DNA from: Jannaschia sp. CCS1
GTDB lineage: Bacteria > Pseudomonadota > Alphaproteobacteria > Rhodobacterales > Rhodobacteraceae
Assembly (NCBI RefSeq): GCF_000013565.1
Contig: NC_007802.1
Span: 682,001-746,000 of the forward strand
Length of the DNA: 64,000 nucleotides
Direction of reading: 5' to 3'
In this document: positions 8,530-16,864 of the stretch, one piece after another
How the letters are laid out: each line of letters opens with the position of its first letter
Numbering within the stretch: the first letter of the stretch is position 1
Notes under the pieces: model-generated
Told to the model about the DNA's origin: nothing
The model's database searches: none
What the model saw: the letters and a program-made list of their open reading frames with translations, nothing else
Program-made: the position numbers and the translations under genes

Positions 8530-8604
8530 TGGCCCATCTTCCGTTTGCCGACCCTCATGTCGGTCGAATCGTTAAAACTTGAATCTTACTGAACAGGTCG
8601 CGCG

Positions 8605-8620
8605 TTAACGCGGGGTTAAC
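8605..8620. promoter_or_regulatory. CtrA-type binding box upstream of radC
   Basis: The bases TTAA-CGCGGGG-TTAAC match the full CtrA consensus TTAA-N7-TTAAC. The left half also forms a perfect 12-base palindrome CGCGTTAACGCG at 8601-8612. The site lies 76-91 bases before the radC start and some 340 bases before rpsA. CtrA is the alphaproteobacterial cell-cycle and gene-transfer regulator, and radC together with other recombination genes is a plausible target. Binding is inferred from sequence only. Confidence 0.65.
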
Positions 8621-8682
8621 GCGAGGCACGGACAAGAACGTGGCAGGGGTTCGGGCCGATGCCCGCCCTGCCGCTTGTGCGC

Positions 8683-8711
8683 TTGCAAACAAGGTGAACC
8701 CCAGCTATACG
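8683..8711 (+). promoter_or_regulatory. Candidate sigma-70 promoter of rpsA
   Basis: TTGCAA at 8683-8688 and TATACG at 8706-8711 are separated by exactly 17 bases and lie about 250 bases before the rpsA start. The -35 and -10 elements are reasonable for this GC-rich background. Transcription would begin near 8718 and give a long leader. Confidence 0.5.
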
Positions 8712-8756
8712 CGCGCAAGTCCAAGGCGGTGAATAAATCGGGGACGGAGGATCAGG

Positions 8757-8790
8757 CAGGTGGGACGCGTCCCGCCTTCTTTCGTTTTCG
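8757..8790 (+). promoter_or_regulatory. Hairpin in the rpsA leader
   Basis: GGTGGGACG-CGTCCCGCC forms a nearly perfect hairpin at 8759-8776, followed by a T-rich stretch (TTCTTTCGTTTT). It would lie some 40-70 bases into the predicted rpsA leader and looks like an attenuator or an RNA stability element. The rest of 8530-8961 has no gene I recognise. Ribosomal protein S1 controls its own synthesis in other bacteria, so regulation through this leader is plausible but not shown. Confidence 0.4.
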
Positions 8791-8961
8791 GCCACGACCA
8801 AGAGGGGCAGCGACGTACATACCCGCGCTAAGGTAGCCCGAAGGGCGGTAGCGCAAATAAACACCCGCCCTCAAGTCGCGCGAAGCGCGATAGGCAAATC
8901 AAATAAGACCGGCGGAGACAACCGCGCGGCCAGCATCAAATTGATAGGAACCAGACGCCAC

Positions 8962-10638
8962 ATGGCAAATAACATGATGGAGGAATTCGAAGCCCTCCTG
9001 AACGAAAGCTTCGAAATTGACACGCCCGACGAGGGGTCTGTTGTCAAAGGCAAGGTCATCGCGATTGAAGCAGGCCAGGCCATCATCGACGTCGGCTACA
9101 AGATGGAAGGCCGTGTCGAGCTTAAAGAATTCGCGAATCCCGGTGAAGCGCCCTCGATCGAGGTCGGTGACGAAGTCGAAGTTTACCTTCGCAACGTCGA
9201 GAACGCCCGTGGCGAGGCCGTGCTGTCGCACGAGATGGCCCGCCGTGAGGCCGCCTGGGATCGTCTGGAAAAGGCATATGCCGCGGAAGAGCGTGTCGAA
9301 GGCGCGATCTTTGGCCGCGTGAAGGGTGGTTTCACCGTGGATCTGGGGGGCGCGGTTGCGTTCCTGCCCGGTTCTCAGGTTGACGTCCGTCCCGTGCGCG
9401 ATGCGGGCCCGCTGATGGGCCTCAAGCAGCCGTTCCAGATCCTGAAGATGGACCGTCGCCGTGGCAACATCGTTGTCTCGCGCCGTGCGATCCTGGAAGA
9501 ATCCCGCGCCGAGCAGCGCGCCGAGGTCATCGGCAAGCTGAACGAAGGCGACGTGGTCGACGGCGTGGTCAAGAACATCACCGAATACGGCGCATTCGTC
9601 GATCTGGGCGGTGTGGACGGCCTGCTGCACGTCACCGACATGGCCTGGCGCCGCGTCAACGACCCCAAAGAGATCCTCACCATTGGCGAGACCGTCAAAG
9701 TGCAGGTGATCAAGGTCAACAAAGAGACGCACCGCATCAGCCTTGGCATGAAGCAGTTGCAGGACGACCCATGGGATGCTGTCGCGGCCAAATACGCGCT
9801 GGACACCGTTCACACGGGCCGCGTGACGAACATCACCGATTATGGTGCGTTTGTTGAGCTGGAAGCCGGTGTTGAAGGCCTGGTCCACGTATCCGAGATG
9901 TCCTGGACGAAGAAGAACGTCCATCCGGGCAAGATCGTCTCCACCTCCCAGGAAGTGGAAGTGATGGTGCTGGAGATCGACACCGTGAAGCGTCGCGTGT
10001 CCCTTGGCCTCAAGCAGACCATGCGCAACCCATGGGAAGTGTTCGCCGAGAGCCACCCCGAGGGCACGCAGGTTGAAGGTGAAGTCAAGAACATCACCGA
10101 GTTCGGTCTGTTCGTGGGTCTTGAAGGCGAGATCGACGGCATGGTCCACCTGTCCGACCTGACATGGGAAGGCCGTGGCGAAGACATGATCGGTGAGTTC
10201 CGCAAGGGCGACATCGTGAAGGCCGTCGTCACCGAGGTCGACACCGACAAGGAGCGTATCAGCTTGTCCATCAAGGCGGTCGACGGCGATCCCTTCGGCG
10301 AGACCATCGAGGGCGTGAAGCGCGGCTCCATCATCACCGTTGAAGTGACGGCGATTGAAGATGGCGGCATTGAGGTGGACTACGAGGGCATGAAGTCCTT
10401 CATCCGCCGCTCTGATCTGTCCCGTGATCGCTCCGAGCAGCGCCCTGAGCGCTTCCAGGTCGGCGACAAGCTGGACGTCCGGGTCACCAACATCGACGCG
10501 AAGTCGCGCCGTCTGGGTCTGTCGATCAAGGCGCGTGAGATCGCGGAAGAGAAAGAGGCCGTGGAACAGTTCGGCTCCTCCGACTCCGGTGCGTCGTTGG
10601 GCGATATCCTTGGCGCGGCGCTGAAGCAGGACGACTAA
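8962..10638 (+). CDS. rpsA: 30S ribosomal protein S1
   Basis: A 558-residue protein with six consecutive S1 RNA-binding repeats, at roughly residues 20-90, 105-170, 190-260, 275-345, 362-432 and 447-520. Typical repeat cores are visible, such as VVDGVVKNITEYGAFVDLGGVDGLLHVTDMAW and VEGEVKNITEFGLFVGLEGEIDGMVHLSDLTW. It brings mRNA to the 30S ribosome for initiation. The ATG at 8962 gives MANNMMEEFEALLNESF; upstream codons in frame are non-coding. The gene has strongly biased, high-expression codon use and is followed by an intrinsic terminator. Confidence 0.97.
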   Translation: MANNMMEEFEALLNESFEIDTPDEGSVVKGKVIAIEAGQAIIDVGYKMEGRVELKEFANPGEAPSIEVGDEVEVYLRNVENARGEAVLSHEMARREAAWDRLEKAYAAEERVEGAIFGRVKGGFTVDLGGAVAFLPGSQVDVRPVRDAGPLMGLKQPFQILKMDRRRGNIVVSRRAILEESRAEQRAEVIGKLNEGDVVDGVVKNITEYGAFVDLGGVDGLLHVTDMAWRRVNDPKEILTIGETVKVQVIKVNKETHRISLGMKQLQDDPWDAVAAKYALDTVHTGRVTNITDYGAFVELEAGVEGLVHVSEMSWTKKNVHPGKIVSTSQEVEVMVLEIDTVKRRVSLGLKQTMRNPWEVFAESHPEGTQVEGEVKNITEFGLFVGLEGEIDGMVHLSDLTWEGRGEDMIGEFRKGDIVKAVVTEVDTDKERISLSIKAVDGDPFGETIEGVKRGSIITVEVTAIEDGGIEVDYEGMKSFIRRSDLSRDRSEQRPERFQVGDKLDVRVTNIDAKSRRLGLSIKAREIAEEKEAVEQFGSSDSGASLGDILGAALKQDD

Positions 10639-10660
10639 CGTTTCTGCGATAGAATTTAGG

Positions 10661-10692
10661 AAGGCCCCACTGGCAACGGTGGGGCCTTTTTT
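10661..10692 (+). terminator. Intrinsic terminator of rpsA
   Basis: A ten-base-pair stem (AAGGCCCCAC with GTGGGGCCTT) and an eight-base loop are followed by a run of six T. It lies 22 bases after the rpsA stop. The rest of the gap up to 10871 shows nothing recognisable. Confidence 0.92.
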
Positions 10693-10871
10693 ATGGGGTG
10701 GTGATGGGTCAGGGCAGTCTGCCGCGGTGTTCAGTGGTGCCACGGGCAACGCGGATCAATCCTCCATCGTGACCGCGTGTGCCTTACGCCTGCGCGCAGC
10801 AAAAGCTATCTAAGACGAGGGTTCGATGATGCGCTGGAGCCCTCCCAAAAGGTACAGATGCCAGCAGTACG

Positions 10872-11756
10872 TTAGCCTTCACCCAAGACACCCGCCACGA
10901 AATCGCGCTGCTCGGATATCTTGTCAGACAGAAACTGCGCAAAGACCCGCACGCGCTCCAGGCGCCGGAGATCCGGGTGGCGCAGCAGCCATGCGGGAAG
11001 GGTGGGCTGTGTGAATGCGGGGGCAAGGCGTTTAAGCGCCGGATCCGTATCACCCATGATGCACGGTAGAAGCGCCATGCCGAGCCCTTGTCTCGCCGCC
11101 TCCGCTTGCAACTCCAGCCCGGGCAACCGCCAACCGATTGGCGACGCGGCAAACGGCGTGCGCGCGATGCGATCCTGAAAACGTTGTTCGGCGGTCCACG
11201 CGATCCAGCCGTCCTGATGCCCGGTATCCGGGCCGCCGGAGTGATCGGCGGCCACGTATATGGCATCATGAAAGGGAGGGAGCGTTCTGCCCACCAGATA
11301 CTCGTCCGGGTTCGCTGCAAACCGGATCGCAATGTCGGCGTCGCGTCTGCCCAGATCCGAGAACCCGTCGGTTGCAATGACGTCTAATGTAATATCCGGG
11401 TAGTCAGCGCGGAATTGCGACAGGGCGGGCAACAAAAGGTACTTCAGGACCGCCGGAGGGGCCGTCAATCGGACCGGACCTTTCAGGACGATGTCGGACT
11501 GCGCCACATCCCGCTCCACCTCAAGCACGTCCGCTTCGATCTGCTGTGCCTTGGTCAGGAGCCTTTCACCCGCACCGGTTATCGCCAAGCCATCGGGTGT
11601 GCGGTCAAAAACGCGTGCCCCCAGCGCCGCCTCCAACGCCTGTAACCTGCGCAGGACCGTCGAATGGCTCGACCCCAGGCTCGCGGCGGCCGCGCGGGCT
11701 GATTTGCCGCGTTCCATTGCGAGAAACACTTTCAGGTCGTGCCAGTCCAAAGCCAT
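10872..11756 (-). CDS. LysR-family transcriptional regulator
   Basis: A 294-residue LysR-type regulator. The winged helix-turn-helix occupies residues 1-60 (WHDLKVFLAMERGKSARAAAASLGSSHSTVLRRLQALEAALGARVFDR). It is followed by a linker helix and a periplasmic-binding-protein-like effector domain from about residue 90. It is of the branch that often regulates a divergent neighbour. The next gene, a DUF2892 protein, is divergent, and an 18-base palindrome lies between them. Confidence 0.9.
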   Translation of the reverse strand: MALDWHDLKVFLAMERGKSARAAAASLGSSHSTVLRRLQALEAALGARVFDRTPDGLAITGAGERLLTKAQQIEADVLEVERDVAQSDIVLKGPVRLTAPPAVLKYLLLPALSQFRADYPDITLDVIATDGFSDLGRRDADIAIRFAANPDEYLVGRTLPPFHDAIYVAADHSGGPDTGHQDGWIAWTAEQRFQDRIARTPFAASPIGWRLPGLELQAEAARQGLGMALLPCIMGDTDPALKRLAPAFTQPTLPAWLLRHPDLRRLERVRVFAQFLSDKISEQRDFVAGVLGEG

Positions 11757-11773
11757 GGGCCACTCCAGTCCAC

Positions 11774-11791
11774 TGGTTCATAAATGAACCA
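11774..11791. promoter_or_regulatory. Perfect palindrome between lysR and the DUF2892 gene
   Basis: TGGTTCAT-AA-ATGAACCA has perfect eight-base arms around a two-base centre. It lies 18 bases before the LysR start and about 118 bases before the DUF2892 gene. It contains a T-N11-A pattern as expected for LysR sites, so autoregulation and control of the divergent pair are likely. Confidence 0.7.
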
Positions 11792-11908
11792 TAGCGTCAT
11801 CAACATTAGATCATCCGGCGCAGATTGATCCATGACATGCTTGCGACGGGTTTGCCAATACGCACGGCAAACACCGCCATTACATCCGCAAACACAGGAT
11901 CAATACAA

Positions 11909-12139
11909 ATGTCGCTTCTTCACCGTTTCACCACGCGCAATGTCGGGACCGCAGATCGACTGCTTCGGGTCTTGCCCGCAGCCGTTGTTGCCCTGCTTTG
12001 GCTCACCAACACCCTCTCGGGCACGGCACTGGTCGTGGCATCAGCGGCGTCACTGATGCTGCTGATCACCGCAATAACCTCGCGCTGCTCCATCTACGCG
12101 ATGTTTGGAATCAGCACCTGCTCTGTCAACAAATCATAA
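11909..12139 (+). CDS. DUF2892 (YgaP-type transmembrane domain) protein
   Basis: A 76-residue protein with the DUF2892 pattern: a short N-terminal segment (FTTRNVGTADRLLRVLPAAVVALLWLTNTLSG) and a second membrane helix (ALVVASAASLMLLITAIT) leading into a cysteine-containing end (SRCSIYAMFGISTCS). In YgaP this domain anchors a rhodanese and forms a dimer; stand-alone versions are common and of unknown function. The ATG at 11909 is preferred because it gives the family N-terminus. It precedes the DUF1330 gene by 14 bases. Confidence 0.82.
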   Translation: MSLLHRFTTRNVGTADRLLRVLPAAVVALLWLTNTLSGTALVVASAASLMLLITAITSRCSIYAMFGISTCSVNKS

Positions 12140-12153
12140 GGAAAGGTCATTCC

Positions 12154-12543
12154 ATGCTCCGTCAACTTCTGTCCGCAACTGCGGCGTTCGGTCTTCTCAC
12201 AACCTTTGCTATGGCCCAGGATCGGGACCAGCCCATCTATCTGGTTGCCTCCCTCGATGTCACCGATCTGACGGCCTATTTTGATCGCTACGGCGCACCG
12301 GTCTTTCCCATGCTGGCCGCCGCCGGGGCTGAGGTTCTGGTCGGCACGCCGTCCGTCGACGTCCTGGAAGGGGACTACGGCGCGACATGGACCGCCATCG
12401 TCAGGTTTCCGTCCATGGCAGCGCTGGATGCCTGGTACGCAAGCCCCGAATATCAGGCAATCGCGCCGGAGCGGCGGGCATTGACCGAGCAGGCCACATC
12501 GCTGCTGTTTGCGGCACCTGCGTTTGTCACGCCCGACCAGTAA
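12154..12543 (+). CDS. Exported DUF1330-domain protein
   Basis: A 129-residue protein with a signal peptide (MLRQLLSATAAFGLLTTFAMAQ) followed by a ferredoxin-like DUF1330 domain (IYLVASLDVTDLTAYFDRYGAPVFPMLAAAG through WTAIVRFPSMAALDAWYASPEYQ). The start follows AAGGAAAGG. DUF1330 proteins have a dimeric alpha-beta barrel fold with no agreed function; export is less common in the family. It is co-transcribed with the DUF2892 gene, both facing away from a LysR regulator. Confidence 0.8.
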   Translation: MLRQLLSATAAFGLLTTFAMAQDRDQPIYLVASLDVTDLTAYFDRYGAPVFPMLAAAGAEVLVGTPSVDVLEGDYGATWTAIVRFPSMAALDAWYASPEYQAIAPERRALTEQATSLLFAAPAFVTPDQ

Positions 12544-12607
12544 CCACCCGATTATGTGAGGCGTGCACCAGCATATGGGGCGAGCACCAGCGGCTCGCCT
12601 CCGTTTT

Positions 12608-13786
12608 TCAGATGACACCCTTGGCGCGCATGGCGTCAATCTCAACCTCATCGAAGTCCAGATCCTTCAAGACGGACTTCGTGTCAGCGCCGAGCTGGCG
12701 GGGGTTGATATCGGACCTGTCGTGATCAAGTTTGAACGGCAATCCCGGATACCCCGCTGCCCCTCGGTTTTCATAACTTCGGTCGAAACTTGGTGGCAAT
12801 TCAAGGGCTTCGGAAAGCCGTCGCAAACGCGCGCAGGGCACGCCGGCCGCAAGCAGCAACTTTTCCCATTCGTCTGCCGGCTTTGTCAGCAGAACCGCGC
12901 TCAGATCCTCCGTCAGGGCCGCGCGGTTTCTGTCTCTGGCGTCTGGTGTCAGAAAACGCGGATCGCTCAGCCAAGATGTCTTTCCGATGGCGACGGCAAG
13001 GGCTTGGAACTGCGCCTCCTCATTCACGCCCAGACTGAGGTGCCCGACGGCGCAGGCAAATGTGCCCGAGGAGGGGGAGCGGCTGTTGGCGGCATTGCCA
13101 CGCGGTTGCGGCTCCGTTCCAGTCAGGCGGTAATCGGTGATCGTGGAACTCATCAGAGCAAACGCCGTCTCCAACATGGATACGTCCACGAAACTCCCCT
13201 CGCCGCTGTGGGTGCGGGCCATCAGCGCGGAGACAACCGCTAAGGCACCGGTCAGACCCGTTGCATAGTCGATGATTGGCGCGCCCGTGCGGATGGGTCC
13301 TGTCTCACGGGTGCCCGTCAACGCCATCAATCCGCTGATCGCCTGGATGTTGACGTCATAAGCCGGGGCGTCTGACATCGCATTGTCACGTCCATAGCCC
13401 GTCATGGCACAATGGATGAGCCGAGGATTGATGGCGCGTGTCTCGGCCTCGGTAAGGGTCAGTTTTTCAAGCGTGGACGGGCGATGATTTTCCACCAGAA
13501 CGTCCGCTGACCTAAGCAGGCGGTCAAAGACCTCACGGCCATCGGGCGTTTTCAGATCAATTGCGACCGAGAGCTTGCCCGCCGCCTGGGTCAGGAAGGC
13601 CGTGCTCATCCCGTCTGACGCGCCCCGGGCATCACTGCCGCCCCGATGGCGCATGGCGTCCCCGCGTCCGGGCCGCTCAACCTTGATCACCTCCGCCCCC
13701 AATTGCCCCAGATAATAGGCACAGGCGGGCCCCGCGAGGACATGGGTCCAGTCGATCACGCGGATCCCCTTGAGCGGTGCCGCCAT
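12608..13786 (-). CDS. CaiB/BaiF-type (family III) CoA transferase
   Basis: A 392-residue class III CoA transferase. LKGIRVIDWTHVLAGPACAYYLGQLGAEVIKVERPGRGD is the usual N-terminus. AYDVNIQAISGLMALTG contains the catalytic aspartate at about residue 144, which forms the acyl-aspartate intermediate in the family. It moves CoA between carboxylic acids. The start codon shares one base with the tctA stop, so it is the last gene of the tctCBA operon. It therefore probably activates the acid brought in by that transporter. The exact substrate is unknown. Confidence 0.9.
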   Translation of the reverse strand: MAAPLKGIRVIDWTHVLAGPACAYYLGQLGAEVIKVERPGRGDAMRHRGGSDARGASDGMSTAFLTQAAGKLSVAIDLKTPDGREVFDRLLRSADVLVENHRPSTLEKLTLTEAETRAINPRLIHCAMTGYGRDNAMSDAPAYDVNIQAISGLMALTGTRETGPIRTGAPIIDYATGLTGALAVVSALMARTHSGEGSFVDVSMLETAFALMSSTITDYRLTGTEPQPRGNAANSRSPSSGTFACAVGHLSLGVNEEAQFQALAVAIGKTSWLSDPRFLTPDARDRNRAALTEDLSAVLLTKPADEWEKLLLAAGVPCARLRRLSEALELPPSFDRSYENRGAAGYPGLPFKLDHDRSDINPRQLGADTKSVLKDLDFDEVEIDAMRAKGVI

Positions 13787-15294
13787 CACGCGTCTCCCAT
13801 GGCCGTTGCGCGCGCCTGTTTGTTGAGGCTGCGGATGCGGGCAATCATTGCGGCGATGCCGATGAGCAGGAACACAAGCGCGATGGGGCGGCTGAAAAAG
13901 ATCATCAGGCCGTTGTCGCTGAGCAAAAGCGATTGGCGGAACGCCTCTTCTGCGCCCCCTGCCAGAACGAAAGAGATCACGAAGGCCGCCGGGTTGAAGT
14001 GCAACTTGCGCATCGCCCAACCGGCGAAGCCAGCGGCGACCATGACGTAGACGTCAAAGAGGTTTCCACGCGATGTGTAGGCCGCGACAAACGACGTCAG
14101 AAAGATGATGGGATACAGGATCTGTGTGGGAATGCGGGTGATGAACCGCCCCACAAAGGCGGCTCCATAATAGCCGATCACCCCGTACATCACGATCCCG
14201 ATCAATCCACAGGCGAACAGGGCGAAGACCAGATCGCGGCTTGTCAGAAACAGCGTCGGGCCGATCTGGATGCCGTGGATCAGGAACACGCCGATCAGGA
14301 TGGCGCCGATGGTGGAGCCGGGAATGCCGAGGGTCAGCAGCGGCGCCATCGACGGGCCACTGACGGCGTTGTTGGCCGCTTCGGGCGCGGCGATGCCTTC
14401 CAGCGCGCCTTTGCCCCATGCGTCCGGGTTGCGGGCGCGACGCTTCCCTTCGCCGTACGCCACGAAGGCGGCAATGGCCGACCCGAGACCCGGCAACACG
14501 CCGATAAACGCACCGATGAAGGACGAGCGGGCGACATGGGGGAGGCAGGGTTTGAATTCAGCCCATGTCAGCGTGTTGCGCGCGGCGTCGCCCTCCTTCG
14601 TCGGAACCAGTTTCGTCTTTGCGCCACGCTCCTCGATCTGGGTGAAGACCTCACCCAGGACAAAGATGCCGATCATCAGGGGCACGAGTGAAATGCCATT
14701 TGTCAGATCGAATTGGCCAAAGGTGAACCGCTCGGTGGAGCTGATCGGGTCCAGGCCAATCATCGCGACGAGAATACCAAGTGCGGCGGAAGCCAGGCCC
14801 CGCGTGACGGATTTGCCAATGACTGAGCCGATGACGATGAAAGCCGCGAAGTAGATCGCGAACAATTCTGGTGGCCCTAGTCGCAGGGCGATGGCCGCAA
14901 TCCAGGCGACGCCGACGATCAGCAGGATCTCTCCGGTGAAATCACCGATCACCGATGAGATGGTCGCGACTTTCATCGCCTTCCCGGCCTTTCCCTGACG
15001 CGCCAATGGGTAGCCATCCAATTGCGTCGCGGCCGAGGCTGCCGTCCCGGGTGTGTTGAACAGGATCGCGGCGATGGAGCCGCCATAGCGCCCGGATTTG
15101 CCGATGACGTAAAGAAATGCGAGGGCGGGCAAGGGCTCCATATAAAACGTGAGCGGTAAAAGCATCGCAATGGCCGCAGAAGCTGTGAGACCGGGGATCG
15201 CCCCGACGATCATGCCCACGACAGCGGCCAGAAAGACCCATCCCATCAGGATCGGATCGGTAAGCACGTTTGCGAGGCCGTGGAAGATATCCAT
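13786..15294 (-). CDS. tctA: Tripartite tricarboxylate transporter, large permease TctA
   Basis: A 502-residue membrane protein with about twelve hydrophobic segments. It has the TctA hallmarks GAIPGLTASAAIAMLLPLTF, IGKSGRYGGSIAAILFNTPGTAASAATQLDGYP and GVLPGLGSAIAAFVAYGEGKR. It forms the transport channel with TctB and is fed by the periplasmic receptor TctC using an ion gradient. It sits between tctB (3-base gap) and the CoA transferase gene (one-base overlap). Confidence 0.95.
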   Translation of the reverse strand: MDIFHGLANVLTDPILMGWVFLAAVVGMIVGAIPGLTASAAIAMLLPLTFYMEPLPALAFLYVIGKSGRYGGSIAAILFNTPGTAASAATQLDGYPLARQGKAGKAMKVATISSVIGDFTGEILLIVGVAWIAAIALRLGPPELFAIYFAAFIVIGSVIGKSVTRGLASAALGILVAMIGLDPISSTERFTFGQFDLTNGISLVPLMIGIFVLGEVFTQIEERGAKTKLVPTKEGDAARNTLTWAEFKPCLPHVARSSFIGAFIGVLPGLGSAIAAFVAYGEGKRRARNPDAWGKGALEGIAAPEAANNAVSGPSMAPLLTLGIPGSTIGAILIGVFLIHGIQIGPTLFLTSRDLVFALFACGLIGIVMYGVIGYYGAAFVGRFITRIPTQILYPIIFLTSFVAAYTSRGNLFDVYVMVAAGFAGWAMRKLHFNPAAFVISFVLAGGAEEAFRQSLLLSDNGLMIFFSRPIALVFLLIGIAAMIARIRSLNKQARATAMGDA

Positions 15295-15297
15295 CGC

Positions 15298-15774
15298 TCA
15301 ATAGCCCCCGATCACATCAAGCAGGTCGAACCAGCGACCCAATGGCGGGAACACACCCAAGGCGACGAAAAAGATGGCGTGGTAGAGGGCCGGGCACAGG
15401 AGTGCCGCGGCGCACAGGCCGATGGGGTGACGCACCCCGAAGATGAAAAGGGCCAGGGGCGCGGCAAGGGCGGTGCTGAGAAGGTAGCCGACGGCGGAGA
15501 TCGACCAGACATACGCCAGCGACAACAGCAACAGCGCCACGATGGCAGGCATATGCCGCCTGTCGAAGGCCGTCGATGCCGAGGGCTTCGCACCCCACAG
15601 TTCCGCAATGCCAAGCGCCAAGACGGCAAGCGACCCCGCCAGCGGAAAGAACCGGGCACCCCAGCGTCCATACTGGTCCAGCCCGATCCCCATGCTCGTC
15701 ACCGTGGCGCCAATCCCGATCAGGATCAGCGCCACACCAACGGCCCGAGAGGCGGGAGCGGCCCCGTCGGACAT
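15298..15774 (-). CDS. tctB: Tripartite tricarboxylate transporter, small permease TctB
   Basis: A 158-residue membrane protein with about four hydrophobic segments (AVGVALILIGIGATV, FFPLAGSLAVLALGIAELWG, MPAIVALLLLSLAYVWSI and the pair LLSTALAAPLALFIFG / LCAAALLCPALYHAIFFV). Size and position between tctC and tctA identify it as TctB; the sequence of this subunit is poorly conserved in general. It is four bases from the tctC stop and three from the tctA start. Confidence 0.9.
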   Translation of the reverse strand: MSDGAAPASRAVGVALILIGIGATVTSMGIGLDQYGRWGARFFPLAGSLAVLALGIAELWGAKPSASTAFDRRHMPAIVALLLLSLAYVWSISAVGYLLSTALAAPLALFIFGVRHPIGLCAAALLCPALYHAIFFVALGVFPPLGRWFDLLDVIGGY

Positions 15775-15778
15775 TGCC

Positions 15779-16741
15779 CTAGCCCTGCGACCGCAAGGCG
15801 TCGATCACCGGTTGGGTCTGTTCCTGCATCAGGCGCAGTCGCGCTTCGGTGTCGGCCCCGCTGAGGAAGGCGGGCACATTGCCCCGGTCCCGCATCTGGT
15901 CCGCGAACTGCTCGGTCTGCGTGATTGCCTCCAACGCCGCTTCCATGCCAGAGATGACCTCCGGGTCAGAGCCTATCGGCGCGAAGAACACAATGGGCGA
16001 GGACACGGCGACATAGTCGAAGCCAAGCTCCGGCAGCGTCGGCACATCATCGCGGATCGCATCCCGCTCCGGTGCGGCGAGGGCAAGGACGCGCAGCTCA
16101 TTCTCAAAACCTGCGGCCTGCTGAATGCCGACGAAGGCGAAATCCACCTGTTCCCCGATCACGGCGGCTCGCGTAGGCCCACCCCCCTGGAACGGCACAT
16201 CTTGGGCTTCAAGGCCGTTGCGGTCCAAAAAGCTCTGACCGGCCACATGGTGGAAACCGCCGCGCCCGTTATGGGCCCACCGCAACGCGCCCGGGTTGGC
16301 GTTGGCGGCATCAACCAGATCCTGCACCGATTGGAACGGGCTGTTTGCGGGAACGATGACCGCAGGCGTCAGATTCCCGATCTGGGCAATGATCTCAAAG
16401 CTGTCGAAGGGGGTTACATCCGTGTCGCGCAGCATGGAGGTCAGCAGAAACGACCCCGCGGAGGTGACCATCACCGTATTGCCGTCTGGACGGGCCGCGG
16501 CGGCCTCCGTCGCACCTGTGATACCGGACGAGCCCGGCCGGTTCACGATCACCAGCGGCACCGGAAGGATGCCCTCTGCCGCCGCCGCAGCCGCCCGCGC
16601 CAGCGCGTCAGTGCCGCCGCCTGCGGAATAGGGCAGGATCGCGTTGATCGGGCGGCGTGGCGCCCATTCCGCGAAGGCTGGGCCTGCCGCCAGGATGGCG
16701 GACGCAGACAAGCCTGCCGTCATAAAGTCGCGTCTTTCCAT
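15779..16741 (-). CDS. tctC: Tripartite tricarboxylate transporter substrate-binding protein TctC
   Basis: A 320-residue periplasmic receptor of the Bug/TctC family. The leader MERRDFMTAGLSASAILAAGPAFA has an RRDF stretch resembling a Tat signal. The mature part starts with APRRPINAILPYSAGGGTDALAR, the ligand-binding loop of the family. VIVNRPGSSGITGATEAAAARPDG is also characteristic. It is the first gene of tctCBA-CoA transferase and faces a LysR gene 123 bases away. Known ligands of the family include citrate, aromatic acids and dicarboxylates; this one cannot be told. Confidence 0.93.
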   Translation of the reverse strand: MERRDFMTAGLSASAILAAGPAFAEWAPRRPINAILPYSAGGGTDALARAAAAAAEGILPVPLVIVNRPGSSGITGATEAAAARPDGNTVMVTSAGSFLLTSMLRDTDVTPFDSFEIIAQIGNLTPAVIVPANSPFQSVQDLVDAANANPGALRWAHNGRGGFHHVAGQSFLDRNGLEAQDVPFQGGGPTRAAVIGEQVDFAFVGIQQAAGFENELRVLALAAPERDAIRDDVPTLPELGFDYVAVSSPIVFFAPIGSDPEVISGMEAALEAITQTEQFADQMRDRGNVPAFLSGADTEARLRLMQEQTQPVIDALRSQG

Positions 16742-16864
16742 GATGTCCTCCCAAAGACATGAACGCCTGAATTGGGCGCTGATTTATCTGTCGCCCGACC
16801 CTAGCGAAGGTGCTAACATAGAAAAAACGCAATTATTGCATTCAGAAATCGAATTGTTAGAACG

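Noticed and set aside
8899-10749. A 616-codon open frame on the minus strand opposite rpsA
   Set aside because: It is the mirror of the highly biased rpsA codons, has no ribosome site and reads as low-complexity histidine and aspartate repeats.
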